From assembly GCA_026874595.1 (NCBI GenBank), contig CM049318.1, positions 36,043,956-36,107,955 on the forward strand: a stretch of 64,000 nucleotides of DNA, given 5' to 3'. Each line of letters begins with the position of its first letter. Within the stretch, counting starts at the first letter, position 1. The notes beneath the pieces were generated by a model. It saw nothing but the letters and a program-made list of their open reading frames with translations. It had not been told where the DNA came from and made no database searches. Source of the stretch: Sipunculus nudus. Taxonomy: Eukaryota; Annelida; Sipuncula; Golfingiida; Sipunculidae. The position numbers were made by a program, and so were the translations under genes. Positions 37,601-49,700 of this stretch are shown here, one piece after another.

Positions 37601-38574
37601 CACCCGGCAGTTTTACATTATATCAGTGTGCAGGGTTTTACCACTGGGGACTTAGTATCATGCTAATATTAAGTCATTATTTAAGCCAGTCTGAAATATG
37701 TTTGATATATAATGTTTATTTCCCAACACCTTTTGATAGGAATGGTAAAATAATTGGTGAACAATAACAGAACTATTCTGAATTCTCTGAAAAATCGTTT
37801 TCTGATTTTAAAAACAAGGTGTTGATGTAACCTTGTATTCATTTTCCGAATATTTATTTCCTGAGTGATATAATTTATGCTTCCAAAAACTTTATCATAT
37901 CCATACAGGTATTTGTATAGCAGTGTATATGCGGCGAAACCTCGATATTACGACCGCCAATGGGACCTCAATAAATTTGTCGTTTATATGAGGTGGTAGC
38001 TCCACAGGGATGGTCGTTAGGCGGGGTTTTATTGCATGATATAATGTGTGACCTTAACAGCTTAGTAGGCTCATACTAATTTTATCGTGTTATTTTATCT
38101 TGTCATTAGGTACGTCACAGATTTGAAAACTGCTGCCACGGAAAGTTTAGCCTTTATGACCGCAGGGGTAGCACATTGTCTTGGACACGTTCAACAAATG
38201 TGAGGTCAAGTTTCGATTCTACGTCCCATAGTCGGCGGGGATCAAAACATTCACAGGGGAGGCATTCTGCACTTGACCTACATGTGCACAATGCTGCATA
38301 CAATCACGCTCAAAAGACGAATCATCCATTATTAGAAAACGGGACAGATGTACCACACACCAGAATCTCTTCAGAAACAGCACCGGGCCTCCACGGAAGG
38401 GACGGTGAGCGCATGCGCAATAACAACAACTCAAGTCACGTGACTAACGGACGAGTCCATTTCTTAATCGACCACTCGGATGAGCAAAGAGGTCTTCTGT
38501 CAGCTTCTGATGAAACGTACATTCACAGTTCTCCGGCTGGTGAAACTGGAAATGATAAACGTGCGGTCCATTGA
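21862..38574 (+). CDS. Class B (secretin-like) G-protein-coupled receptor, 12 exons, 624 aa
   Basis: Exons: 21862-21921, 22414-22732, 23409-23528, 29236-29333, 29854-29957, 30983-31139, 34350-34506, 35110-35173, 35468-35543, 36105-36193, 36883-37048, 38110-38574. The phases agree at all junctions and the joined frame has no stop before TGA at 38572-38574. Residues 1-27 form a signal peptide, 28-126 a cysteine-rich extension with four NxS/T sites in the ectodomain, and 130-195 the HRM domain (C130, W134-D135, C139-W140-P141, C153-P154, C173, C195). Seven TM helices follow (about 210-466) with C289 and C361-W362 for the conserved loop disulphide, EGLYLH at 310-315, P426 in TM6 and Q456-G457 in TM7. 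The tail 471-624 has Cys-Cys at its start and is Ser/Asn/His-rich. Family members bind peptide hormones at the plasma membrane and signal through Gs/cAMP. The ligand cannot be told from sequence; calcitonin/CRF/PDF-type receptors are the nearest known classes. Confidence 0.93.
23655..23900 (+). repeat. Dispersed repeat family R1, copy 2 (receptor intron 3)
   Basis: Same-strand relative of 1175-1412. The core with CAAAATTTGTTACAT lies at 23725-23788. It starts shortly after exon 3, whose donor is at 23529. Confidence 0.6.
23955..24860. repeat. TTCGCGA-rich repeat cluster including family R2, copy 2
   Basis: Contains many TTCGCGA, TCGCGAG and ATTTCGCGAATT motifs, unusual in this CpG-poor sequence, followed by the R2 segment at 24661-24800 that matches 6546-6740. 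A direct 24-bp repeat (AAATAACTGTTTACTTGTATAG) lies at 24304-24350. Similar TTCGCGA segments are at about 6700-6740 and 44035-44100. All belong to repeat DNA, not genes. Confidence 0.55.
25340..25760. repeat. Compound (CT)n/(CA)n microsatellite
   Basis: Several CT runs (25350-25381, 25455-25492, 25569-25628, 25673-25697) with a CA run at about 25493-25511 and a poly(C) run at about 25740-25751, within receptor intron 3. Confidence 0.95.
26490..26760. repeat. Dispersed repeat family R4, copy 1
   Basis: Shares GCGCATG, a GTCAC..GG..TTG block, AACAGA.ACACG.GGATTGT.TTTACTA and a TTGC.TGGAAAC.TTTGTAT block with 30610-30800. A further 45-bp segment around 26690-26735 (CATGCAGCGGTTACG) recurs at about 44745-44790. 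The 181-codon minus-strand frame over it is repeat-derived and has no recognised domain. Confidence 0.55.
27952..28018. repeat. Perfect 17-bp inverted repeat, foldback element
   Basis: The arms TGTCTAATGCGACCACC (27952-27968) and GGTGGTCGCATTAGACA (28002-28018) are exact reverse complements with a 33-bp loop, followed by GGTTCGACTGTA. Related sequence without the full hairpin lies near 22915-22950 and 37930-38035 (ATTACGACCGCC...TGGTCGTTAGGCGGGG). The form recalls small foldback repeats of marine invertebrates. Confidence 0.8.
28613..28705. repeat. Short tandem repeat, ~20-bp unit
   Basis: Four to five copies of a unit resembling GGTATAATCTCTATTTAT within receptor intron 3. Confidence 0.75.
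30120..30800. repeat. Intron 5 repeat DNA including family R4, copy 2
   Basis: 30610-30800 is the partner of 26490-26760. The preceding 30220-30600 is GC-richer than its surroundings and is open for 115 codons from a TTG, but shows no domain. It lies within receptor intron 5 and is not compatible in phase with a needed exon. Confidence 0.45.
31921..32122. repeat. ~100-bp tandem duplication in receptor intron 6
   Basis: Two diverged copies with an offset of 100-101 bp (shared TATTTGTCAAGCG, CTGAATGAAAACA.AAGGACA, CTTAACAATCAATA and CTGCAAGATGTTGG). A third partial copy begins at about 32129. Confidence 0.85.
33992..34281. mobile_element. MITE-like element with ~20-bp terminal inverted repeats, copy 1
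   Basis: The left end AAAGGTTGGTTCTCAGGCA and right end TGCCTGAGAACCATACCTTT are near-perfect inverted repeats. The body (about 290 bp) matches 60075-60381 throughout, including GATAAGGGAAAAGCATGATAAT, ACTACATAACAAAGGAAATT and AGCTCAAAATTGGT. It lies 69 bp upstream of receptor exon 7. There is no coding capacity, so it would be a non-autonomous DNA transposon. The target-site duplication is unclear because the flanks are A/T-rich. Confidence 0.8.
35556..35630 (-). mobile_element. Probable tRNA-derived SINE head, minus strand
   Basis: On the minus strand GGTTCGAATCG (35563-35573) is an almost perfect B box. A plausible A-box-like GCTCGTGGGTAAGG lies about 40 bp upstream of it. It sits about 12 bp after the exon 9 donor (35544). 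The 3' limits of the element are not visible. Confidence 0.35.
36415..36830. repeat. GGACTY-rich dispersed element, copy 2 (receptor intron 10)
   Basis: The left hexamer array (36415-36530), AT-rich middle and right array (36745-36825) follow the same layout as 15185-15795 but without the SINE-like insert. It ends about 55 bp before exon 11. Confidence 0.6.
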
Positions 38575-38901
38575 TATACATTCATAGTACACGACGATAT
38601 CCATCTTGCATGGGTTGATATTATATTAATTCTCCATATTGATAACATCGTAATGTTATAACAGTTATCCTCGTATGGCGTACAGTCTATACTCATTTTC
38701 ATTGTCTTTCTTTCCCTAAATGTATTATACTCTTTGTTTAACCAACAGTTAACCCATCAACTGTTACACTAGCCGTGAAAACACGGAATCTTGAGAGTTT
38801 AATAAGGAAATATAAGCACTTTTTCATGTTGGTGGCGGAAATCAGACGCTACAGTTACTCAAGGTTTCGTCTCAATCAAAACTAACCACAAGCACACACA
38901 G

Positions 38902-38952
<51 letters not shown>

Positions 38953-39238
38953 AGACAGATAGAAAGACGGATACATTATGTATATTGCAGTGGCTGTAAA
39001 CCTAGATCGAACAAGCTTGAACTTTAGACCAGTTACAGAACTTTCTGATGCTAGCAATATTGACTTTATAGAGTAGGTTGCTATATCATTCAGCGGTTGA
39101 ATGTCCATAGTGCCATTATCTTGAGGGAACGCAATTCAGTAGACCCTCTCTTACTAAATATTTTGCATTTTATACATATTTTATCAGGATATGAATGATA
39201 CCACCAGCTATACATGTGTGTTGCGTGTTGATATATGT

Positions 39239-39244
39239 ATTAAA
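39239..39244 (+). promoter_or_regulatory. Candidate poly(A) signal (ATTAAA) of the receptor gene
   Basis: The second-commonest poly(A) hexamer, about 660 bp after the stop codon. No AATAAA was found between the stop and this point. Many AT-rich hexamers are expected by chance here. Confidence 0.25.
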
Positions 39245-39745
39245 CTGACTTGTATATATTTTATATGGATCATATGTATTATTTATGTATTATTTATAAA
39301 ATTATATATAATTTATTATATATATTTAGATATACGTCAGAGCGGGGAAGTATACTAATATATGTATTATGATACATCACATTATGTACCCATGATATTA
39401 GCTTTTGAATAAGCATTTTTAGTTAATTTAAAGTTTATCTGTAAATAATGTGCAATCAAATGCTCTTGTATATAGTAGCTCTAGGACTTTTTTCTGCACA
39501 GGTATAGAAATGATATAGATGATATTTGCACCTAATAATGTGTTTGAGTTACCCAAATATATACTGGAGGACTCCATACCCCATAGAGTAGAACTGCATA
39601 TGTGGGTATACATACACTCGGTAAAGTGGTTGCATTTGTGGGGTGGTCATCTAAGCGAGGTCTTATATAAAGAGCAAAAAAGAATCGGGACCCTTAAAAA
39701 GTTATGGTTGTTTTGAGGTAGTCGCTAAACCGTAAGGCGAGGTTC

Positions 39746-39809
<64 letters not shown>

Positions 39810-40139
39810 AAAGGAAAGGAGATCACATTTTAATAGTTCAGAGTTTGTATACCAGATGGCGCCTTGAAGCAAAAGCAGTATAAATGTAAAAATCAGCCAT
39901 CGTGTTCCAAGATACTCCATTGCACCGAAAATGAAACACTTGTATATAGACAAGTACACCGCCACAATAGTCGTTTTTGATCGGAATTTCGTTGTATTTT
40001 TGCAAATCTCCAATGTGATTGGTTTAGAGATGGAAGGTCCGGCTAACATAGCCAAGGTGATCTTTATATTTTTCTTCTTCCCACTCAATATGTGGTATAA
40101 CCAGGAAGACGTCACATGCGTAGGATAATTTTCACAAAC

Positions 40140-40330
40140 GGTGCCAGAATCCCACGTGTTCTGTGCTAGAACCGATGTAATCGGACCCACGAGAGCGGGT
40201 GTTGCATGTATAAAATATTGAGCGTGATGCTAGAACCAGAGAATCTTGCTAACCATAGCAGCGGTTATGACAAAGTAGATCTGGGACGATTGTAATGTTT
40301 ATCCGCTGTGTGAGGAGAGTAGTTCTGACA
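40140..40330 (+). repeat. Dispersed repeat family R5, copy 1
   Basis: Shares AGAACCGATGTAAT, CCAGAG.ATCT.GCT, AGATCTGG.ACGATT and CGC.GTGT.AGGAGAGTA, in order, with 63395-63525. A reverse-complement copy of part of it lies at 63220-63280. Confidence 0.6.
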
Positions 40331-41849
40331 CAACAGTTCTTTCAAACAATAACGTGTGCTTAAAGCATTGCGGATTGGGGATTTTAGTATACGTGAGGGG
40401 GATACGAAGCAGTAAAGGATAAGCACCGAAGGGGGGGGGGGTATGGGATGAATAAAGGTCTCTTACTCCCATGATGTAAAAAATGTTTGAAATTTTCGAC
40501 TGTAATGGTGAAGTCTGAAGTAATTCTTTAGTATTTTTTGTATTAAGTGTTTGGTATTGTATTTCTCAGATAAATAAGGTGGAAGAGGCGGGGGGGGGGG
40601 GGTTGTGTATCGTCCCCTAAATTCGCCCCTATACTTGTTTATAGACTCATAATCAACAGGCAAATCTGTCATATATCATGTATTAGAGAATTAGACCACA
40701 TATAAAGGATATGTAGGGTTTGTGTTTCTTTATGAATTGAGCTATGTACATATTCATTTTAATCATATTGAACCGTGCGCTATTTCGTTAGCGTACAGTC
40801 TTGTAATGATATTTTGTCATGTATTTCTTATATATTTATATGTTTAGTCCTATTGCCCTGTGATGTATTTAGAAAGTATTGTTTGTCGCTGTGCAAGTGT
40901 GCTTCTGTACGTTCAGTTTTAAGTAATGTACATGTGCTGCCTATATTAAAACGTTTAAATGTTCATTTTGAATGTTTTCCGTGTTTTAATTTGTAAATTC
41001 GACCGATGTTTTACCTGAAACATGATAATTCATGTTTCATGATTGTTCTTTAATATTTTTATGATACCTCCGTAAGGAAGATGTGGTGTGTTCACCTTGG
41101 TACGATGGTTGGATGGTTAATTGTTTTACTTGTTTACAACTTGTCATATAAAAAATGTTTGACAGAATTTTATGAAAGTCTGTGAAAGGTTAGGGTTACA
41201 CCCAAGGAACAATACATTAAAATTCCTAAAACTGGATCGCCATAATATATTTTTGATTCAAGAGATTTATACCATTATAGGACGACTCCTTTGTCCATTA
41301 AGTGATCGCTCCATTTACAAATGTTAGGGCCAACATTGGCTAAGTAACTGACCAAGTGAACCCTTGTTACTGAAGCCTGACATCCGGCATTAACACAGAC
41401 AATGCTTGTTTCACTGGATTCTGGCAGGATATAACACGTGTATATGTACATATACGACTGAACACACATCTTTTTAAAAGTGAATCAATTTTAGTTATGA
41501 GTTTTTCAATTACATTTTAATACTAATAAGAGGCATTCATCTCACTGATCCTTTTGCCATTACGCTCAGGCAGAGCAGATGAATTTAGGGGCATATAGTT
41601 TGTCCATGTCTGAGCAATGCAAAAATGATATGAATGGGAAAAAAAGGAACAGGGATGGATCCCTGATTGTGAAAAATAAGAAGGTCATACTGCGCAGACT
41701 CGGACACACAAGAGGAGGAATCTGGTGTTTAGGGATTGTTGGAGTCAAAATCTGACCCCCCAAGGTACAACGGGGCTTATGACTTTAGCCGGCGGCGCAG
41801 GAATAAATGTAGTTAGGAGGACAATGAAGTCCGTTCAAGTGTGTTGGGT

Positions 41850-42110
41850 AAGAATTATTTCAAGGCAAAGTACATAAACATAGGTGTTTTTTTTTGTGTG
41901 GCCTTAACGGCATTAATTATATTTTGTAAGCATGTAAAATGTAACAAAAGGGGTTTCCTTGGAATGTAACAAATTTTGATTCTGAAGTGTGACAGTTGTG
42001 AAAAGTATAGTCCTGGCCGTTCCAAAGTGCACAAAAAGAAAAGATTCGTTTCAGAGAAAAAAGGACCTCTGGCGGAAGGTTGAAAGAAGGGTTCCAATCC
42101 ATATAGTCGG
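41850..42110 (-). repeat. Dispersed repeat family R1, copy 3 (reverse strand)
   Basis: Reverse-complement relative of 1175-1412 and 23655-23900. The core lies at about 41935-42000. The two overlapping minus-strand frames here come from the repeat. Confidence 0.55.
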
Positions 42111-42412
42111 ATGAGAAAGTTATATAGGTACTGAGGTAAGGGGAATAGGGAGGGGGTGCCTAAGGAGCAAAAGTATGGTTTGAAATCATTTCTTTAAAAA
42201 GGTTGCGGCGACTGAAAAAGGGGGAGGCCAGGGGTCAAGATCCGCCTTCTATAAAAGGTTTTATTTTCGTGTAACCCTTTGTCATCCTAATCAATATTGC
42301 TTATAAGGGACATTTAGCAGCAATGCTAAACGCTGTGATTTGGCCATTCGTCTAAAAAAGAGAAGAGGCCTTTTTTGACTTTCTGCTGAATGATCGTAAC
42401 ACAAGTAGGATG

Positions 42413-42912
42413 GGCCGATGGCATAAACAAAATATTGATGCCTGTGAGCTGATTGCATGCACAAATATTGATACCTGTGACTCGATGCCGTACACAAAAT
42501 ATTGATGCCTGTGGGCCGATGGTGCAAAAATATAATGAAGCCTGTGAGCCGATGGTATAAACTAAATATTGATATATGTGGGGTGAAGGTATAAACAAAA
42601 TATTGACGCCTTTGGACCGATAGTATGAACAAAATATTGATGCCTGTGGGTCGATGGCATAAACAAAATATTGAGGCCTGTGGGCCGATGGTATAAACTT
42701 AATATTGATGCCTCTTGGCCGATAGCATAACTTAATTTTGATGCCTCTGAGCTGATGGCATAAACAAAATATTGATGCTTGTGAGCCGATGATATAAACT
42801 AAATATTTATGCCTGTCAGCAGATGGTATAAACAAAATATTGATGCCTGTAAGCTGATGGTATGAACAAAACATTGATACCTGTGGGCCGATGGCATAAA
42901 CAAAATATTTTT
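42413..42912. repeat. Minisatellite, ~34-bp unit, about 14-15 copies
   Basis: Degenerate units of the form GCCTGTGAGCCGATGGTATA followed by AACAAAATATTGAT. The minus-strand frame (182 codons) is a repeat translation. It lies about 0.8 kb upstream of the MAM/TSP1 start codon. Confidence 0.9.
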
Positions 42913-43706
42913 GGACTATTTAACCTTTTTATATATATTATATGCACGGAGCTGGAAAAAAAGTTACGAACTGTCGTTAAAGCATTATATAGGTTCTACC
43001 GAGATTTCACATTTCAACTTTCATGCTCTGGGGATATTTCTATCACGAGGCAAACACTATACGTCATTTTATTATGACACTGTTTACTAAATATGAACAT
43101 ATATAATGTATGCACTCGTGATCCCCACATAAGTATACATGTAAATTACGTGCACGTAAGTACAGAAACGTACCACTAGATATAACTACACATAACAACG
43201 CTCCAAGACACCTGATGGCACGGATGACGGGAGCCGAATCCAACCTTACCTACGGGCACTTTTATCCCGTTATTGTAACTCGAAAACCACCATAAATATG
43301 TCATGGTCTTATTATCAGGGCATACATACACAGCAAGATCCGATCAGACAAATGCGTGTTCAACCCTGCGTGACCGAACGGATGTCAACGCGTCGCATCG
43401 CTTATTACAAATATACTGAACTTTATATACACACGAGATGTAGGCAGGAGGATGTTATGTTAGTACAGGCAGGCTTAAATGATATATGCAGATTAACAGA
43501 AACAGCGACCTGTAATCGGTTAAACATTAGTGAACAAGGTCACGTGGACGGTTTTGGATTAAGTGCAGAGGTGACGGAATAAAAACTTGGGATGACCTTC
43601 ACACCAATACCTATGGATTTCCAACAATCGATCCTGAAAACCGATTTCAACAATGAAAATGTTGTGAAACAACTTTTTTTCTGGAGAGAAAAATGCTTAA
43701 ATTAAG
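42913..43706 (+). other. Upstream region of the MAM/TSP1 gene
   Basis: A 94-codon open frame (43298-43582) has no domain. No TATA box or initiator is evident before the ATG at 43707. The promoter and 5' untranslated region presumably lie here. Confidence 0.35.
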
Positions 43707-46700
43707 ATGCGTGCCTTAAGATCTACCGCAATATTAGAACTGTTCTGCTTTTCCATAATATTATGCCTAGTTGCGCCATCTAGCGGTGTAGGTGGTGAAG
43801 ATGCGGCTGCTATTACAGGGGAAGCATTCACACAAAATGACGTCACAGACGAGGTGTATTCATCGGGAGGACGAAGTCACGTGAGCAGTTACGTTGACGT
43901 GATGACGCATGGGGAATACAGGTAACTATTTGAGAAAACATCATGGCACTAAAATAAGTTATATTATATATATCAGAGCTAAACAATATTGGATATATAT
44001 TTATACTATGGTTGGCGGTTTCTTCGTGACGGTTTTTCAAATTCGCGATATTCGCGATATATGGGAAATTATCACGAAAATAAAACCCCCGTGAATAAAA
44101 CGTCTAACCTTCATAAGTGAGCATTCATATTGTATATTTTCATTAATTGGCATCTGGTGTAGGTGATTTACGCCTGCACTGTCGAACAGCTGAATACTGA
44201 TGTTTAAATGATAACATCTTTTATGTTACCTGTAAGTCAAATTAACTTTCGTTCTTTTATCTACCAATTATGAACTGGAATTTCCACTGGTTCGATGCTT
44301 TCCTTAAGCTCGTCGTCAAATACCATTATTGGTATACACCTTTTTGTAGGTTCCTGTGTCGTAAAATCATTAAAATGGAACCCTCATGAAACAATGAATA
44401 AGAACTTCGCGAAAAACTTATCTCAAGAATGTAAAGCCAACAACAGTAGGTAACAAATGTTGCTGATGAAAAAAACTAAGATCGCTCGTTTTAACGTTCG
44501 CCTGAGTTCTCCTCTCTGGATTGTCTGGGTACTTGTCGCTGAGATCGGTGCCGGTCTTGTGTCCTGCCTTGGGCATTGTGGCTGTGAATGCGGTAGCGTT
44601 CTCCGGTCACCGGTACGGTAAAAATAATGTTGGCCTCTCGCGGTGTCCTGCTTGGCTTGTCTGGCATCTCGTCTATTGGCTCTATCAAAATTTCGCTTAA
44701 GGAGCACACAGGGCTGAAATCCCAGATTATAGCAACCTGTTGTACGCTCCATATGCAGCGGTTACGCTACGCTCAACTATTCGCTACACTACCCGCTGCA
44801 TTAAACCGCGGTAGCGGTCAGGTTTGGCCACCAGGCGGTGCTGAATGTGTGGAAATCCCCCTGCTTAATATTTTTACGAGACACATTGCAGGTATCACCA
44901 TGCACAATCGGATGTTCTTCGAGATACCGATCAATTTACACTGCTGTGGAAAGCGCTTGGTAGCACAGACTTTTTCCACCCCGATTTGATTACACACAAT
45001 ACAATCGTCAACTTTCAATACAGTCACTATACTGATTTGCCTGAGGTCAGTTATCCTCCCAGTCTGCATATTTCCTGTATTGCCGTGCAACACAAGCTTG
45101 CCATCGGCATAGCTATGTTTGTTTAAACGCTCAGCCAATCAGATTTCTTTTACCAGTTCTGCAGATTAGTTTAAACAAAGGCCAATCAGATTTTACCTTA
45201 TCCAGCGCAAACTGACTACGTTTTGCCAAACCTGAAAAATCCTGCCATTTCTCACAACGTGTGAGTGGAAGATGGGCCAGGAGGTCACGCGCTGTGTTCA
45301 GAGCGTAAGCAACCTGTAGCTGCAAGATAAAGCTAAAACATCTTCAGTCAGACGTAACTAATGTACTGAATACTGAAGGTCCTTTGTTTTTCAATAATTC
45401 AGGTTTGAATTACTGAATGACTGAATCTCACACATACATAAGTAAACAAGAGCACCGCAAACGTGAATAATACGCCCGTCGTGTATCTGGTGACGTCTGA
45501 TCTCATTTAATATGCGTGAATATTGATAAGAAGGTAATTCATTTGAGAAACTCTGTTAGTGAATATGTATAATGAGTTTCATGAAAATCCATCGAATTTT
45601 TGGTAAGTTACCAAGGTGCCTCCAATGTGCGGTGAACTCTGACCACATTAAATATACATAGATATTGCTTGAAAGCGAACTTAGTGGAGAAATTTTATTG
45701 TATATCATATTTTTAGGAGTTTTATCAAAATCCTCTATATTCTTAATAAGTTATCGCGGCGACACCACAAAGTAGCCTAGTGACACGTGACCTTATTAAA
45801 TTGCGTGGATGTTGCCCATATTCGAACTCGGGTGAGATAACCTGATGATAAGTAGTTATGGTCCCGGTAAGTTATTGCGGCGACACTTAAAATCGGACAG
45901 ACGGACGTCATATGACGGGCCTATCAAAAGTAAAAACGATAAACGAAAGAAAACGAGGATTCGTCTCAATGAGAGTCGACAGGTGGCGCTGATATGTAAT
46001 TACGATATTTTTTATAATTCTAACTTAGCACCATATGGAAGAATAACATTTGCAAGTAACTATGTTTATTTTTTTTTTATTTTGCCATATTCTGTGTGTC
46101 TTCTCACCCTGAATGAAGGTGGAAGTGCATGATGACAGCTATTTAAGCCAACACAGGTTACCCGTATTGGTTTTGAATTGTTGATTGAAGCTTTGATATC
46201 CTGATAGAAAATCCTGAGATGCCTTTCATCGACAGAAACGTTTAAAATTACTGAAAATAAATTGTTTTCTTAAAATACAATGTATTGTTGTAATGGGAAA
46301 AATTAATAATGCATGACAGTTATATAAATAATCATGAAAAATGCATGCTAATATTAAAATGAACGGTTATCATTCATTTTTTTTACAGACCGAGAACTCG
46401 TGTTAAGCCGATATACAAGGTATGTTTTGTTTATAAAATTAGCTGTCCTAAACTTATGCAGAGACTGAAAGGATTACGCCAGACAAGATGTTTCAAGTTG
46501 TAAGTCTAAGTAAAGAGATTACCCAGTTAAAGACAGGCAATGTCATTTATCATAGGGGTAATTTTGGGTGGAGTTTAGCATAATAAAAGGCTCTTTCAAA
46601 ATCACGTAGAGATGGAATGAAGTTGGCCGTATTCATGGTTTTTATGAATGGATAAGTGGAGAGCAATTGTAATTTACGATGTGACTCTCCTAATATCACA

Positions 46701-49700
46701 CATACAGCAATGTTCGATAACTGGGCCACCGATCGAGCTGCTGGAATTTGCTGTGGCGTTTTTGCTTACTGATATATTGAAGAACGACGAATGAGCCATC
46801 AGCCTGTGTGACTGAAAGTTTGTTTGTACAAATCCTCGTTGATTTTGAGTTTACCAGCTGACACGATCCATCGAATGTATTGATCGCGTGTTGTGTTGCA
46901 AATAGAACATTCCATTACTTTTCATATATATTTCTTCGGAGGTCGGAACAGTTGAATTTGCGCAGAGTTGTTTTAGTAGTCACAGTATATTACATACATA
47001 AGCTTTACATTTATATACAAATGTTTTTATTTCAGACAAAACAAAGCACAGAACATACTGACCTTACCAATGAAGGTAAGTAAATACTGAACAAATAATA
47101 TTTAAAAATAAATGGTCTAGTCGGATTCAAACATTCGGATATGAATAATATTCGCAAAAAAGTAATAAGATACTATAATAACAAACCATGCAAATTTAAT
47201 AAACCCTCTGGAATTGAAATCTATAACATCAATTTCTACATTTACTCACTGATCATTTATTATAGGGATTTCCACCAACAGGCGCATTGGTTGTTGGCAA
47301 TAATTATGGCATGCTGATATTTCTTTTCATTATGTTAAAATGACCGGAAATTATGTGCATACAATAGAGAATTTGAACTGAATTTGTAAATAAATACCGA
47401 CAAAAATGATGGTCACCGCTTGGTTGGACAGACGGTAGTCTTGAAATTTCATTCTAATATTATAACTAAAAGTAGTCAAGTTTGCTGATGGTATGCGTCA
47501 TTCCTTCCAGACTCGGGGAAACAAACGTCGCGAAAGCTGTTACAACTTGTGAGCGCGGAAGGTATGTATTGAATAAATGTTACGTACATGATTAAAAAAA
47601 AACCTTTTCCACCACACTAACGACATCTGTTGATGAAAAGCAACACGAACAGTTCGGGTCAATTATATACATGTATGTAAGGAAAGTGACTATTTGCCAG
47701 ATGTCAAATGATGTAAAGTAAAAGAATCCTGTCCTATCATTAGAGGTGGGGTTGGTGTCTGTTCAGCGGCATGTATATGTACTTTAATTTAACAAGACCC
47801 GAACCTATCAAACAACTGTTACCTGTAGTGCGCATGCCCGTGGAAAGGTCTATTAAACGTTTGTCAGTATATTTAAGCACAACTGTGTCAAACATAAGCT
47901 TATTATTTATCTCTATATCTAACCAAAAGATAAAAAAATAAACTACCACATATTGAATTAAAAGGACGCTCTGTCTGGTGCTTTACTTAAAATATATATG
48001 GAATGACATCGCCATTAAAAATGCAATTTACCATTAAGATAGACTTGCTATGACTTGCAAAATTTCCTCATGTTTTTAATATAATAATATTAATACATGT
48101 ATATAATAACTAGAATATTTCCGTTGTTTTAAAATACTAATATATGTCTATTCAGATTGAACGGATATATGTGATGCTGCTAACCATGAGAAGATGTACA
48201 TAAAAACCCATACACATATACATATATATAATATGGCTGAACGCATGAGCATACTAAACATACAATCATAAAAATAATTGGTATGATAAGACCAAACACT
48301 CTCTCTCTCAGTCTCATTCTCTTTCTCTCTCTCTCTCTCTCTCTGTTTATTAAAATTTGATAATTTTCACATTTCAGAAGGAAGCGGAGAGGAAGACCCA
48401 TATCAACAACAGGGTAATAAAGGCATACATTTACCAGAAACATGTCTGGGGATATGTTCCGAAAGAGATATACATTGCAACTATCGATATATTTTGAATA
48501 TTTGCATTAAAAGAGATTTTGAAAAATTTGTTTAAACAGCCGTATAAATTTCAAATGGATGTGAATTTCAAAATTTTACAATCCACAATATCTTAACGGA
48601 CTTTACCCATATTTATTAAAATTTCTCGGTGCAATACTGATTCAAAGTAAACAAAACTTTTTTTGTCTGTGTTTATGACGATTTTTAAAAAAATACAATA
48701 ATTCTGTTACTGATTTGTGAGGTAAATTATACACTATCATTTTACAAAATGTTGTTATGATTTGCATTGAAAATTAAATAATAAATAGCTGGGGCCAGGT
48801 ACTAGTAACAGGTGATATTGTAAGGCCTGGAATCTTAGATAGTAACTGAGAAAGTACTTGGGTGTAAGTACAGAAAGTTTTAGTTGAATACTAAGATATT
48901 GGACTAATATAGTATTTGTATACTTTTCATGCAAATCAAAATGTCCATTCCCAGTATTATACATATACCTGGGGTACATTATACCATGTACAGATACTTT
49001 AATCCAGGGTATAGGTACTAGGAACTTCAAAAACCAGTGCCGTCAATTTATTTTCTAGGTTGGCGTTAATGACTTTTTATGACCCATTTCAATTATTTAC
49101 TTACAGCTAAGTATAAGTTTTTTTAAAGATAAGGTTTAATGTTGTCGAAAAAATAATTATATTACTTATCAGACTCGGACATACAAAATTTTATAGTAAA
49201 CTCAAAAATTGAGAAATCGAACCAATGTCTATCGTTCTAACAATTAATATATTTCCAATATCCCCCGTTGCAACAAAAAAATGGGGGGGGGGGATGTATA
49301 CCTGTCCCCAACCCTGACCAGCTGGTATTGTTACACTTCATTTTTATTTGTAGTGGTTTACCATTGCACACTGGAGACGTCCGAGTGTCTGTTTAACAGC
49401 GGTATACCAGGCATAACCATAGATTTTATTAGAACTAGTGGCCGCCAAGGCATACGTGGAGGACGAACGTTTCAGCCCCAAACTGACCACACCACGCACG
49501 GACCGGAAGGTAACAGAACAATTTACTAAGTATACTGTTAAAACTATATATGAAGGCTGAGCCTAAGTGTAAACCCCCGCCGTGATCCTGGTTAAACGTG
49601 TCTGTGTTCTACACAGAATAGGCTTATATAGAACACTGAATCCATCATCATTAAATCTTGATCAGATCGACAGAACCTGACAGATGACAAAGGGAGAAAC

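Larger units (their letters stand above)
38575..41849. other. Intergenic region between receptor and MAM/TSP1 genes
   Basis: Includes the probable receptor 3' untranslated region, a (GA)n run at 38904-38950, a TA+GT run at 39751-39808, family R5 at 40140-40330, and poly(G) runs at about 40431-40441 and 40591-40602. Open frames here show no domain or splice support. Confidence 0.5.

Noticed and set aside
42291-42874. 182- and 113-codon minus-strand frames rich in HRHQYF-like repeats
   Set aside because: Translation of the 34-bp minisatellite.
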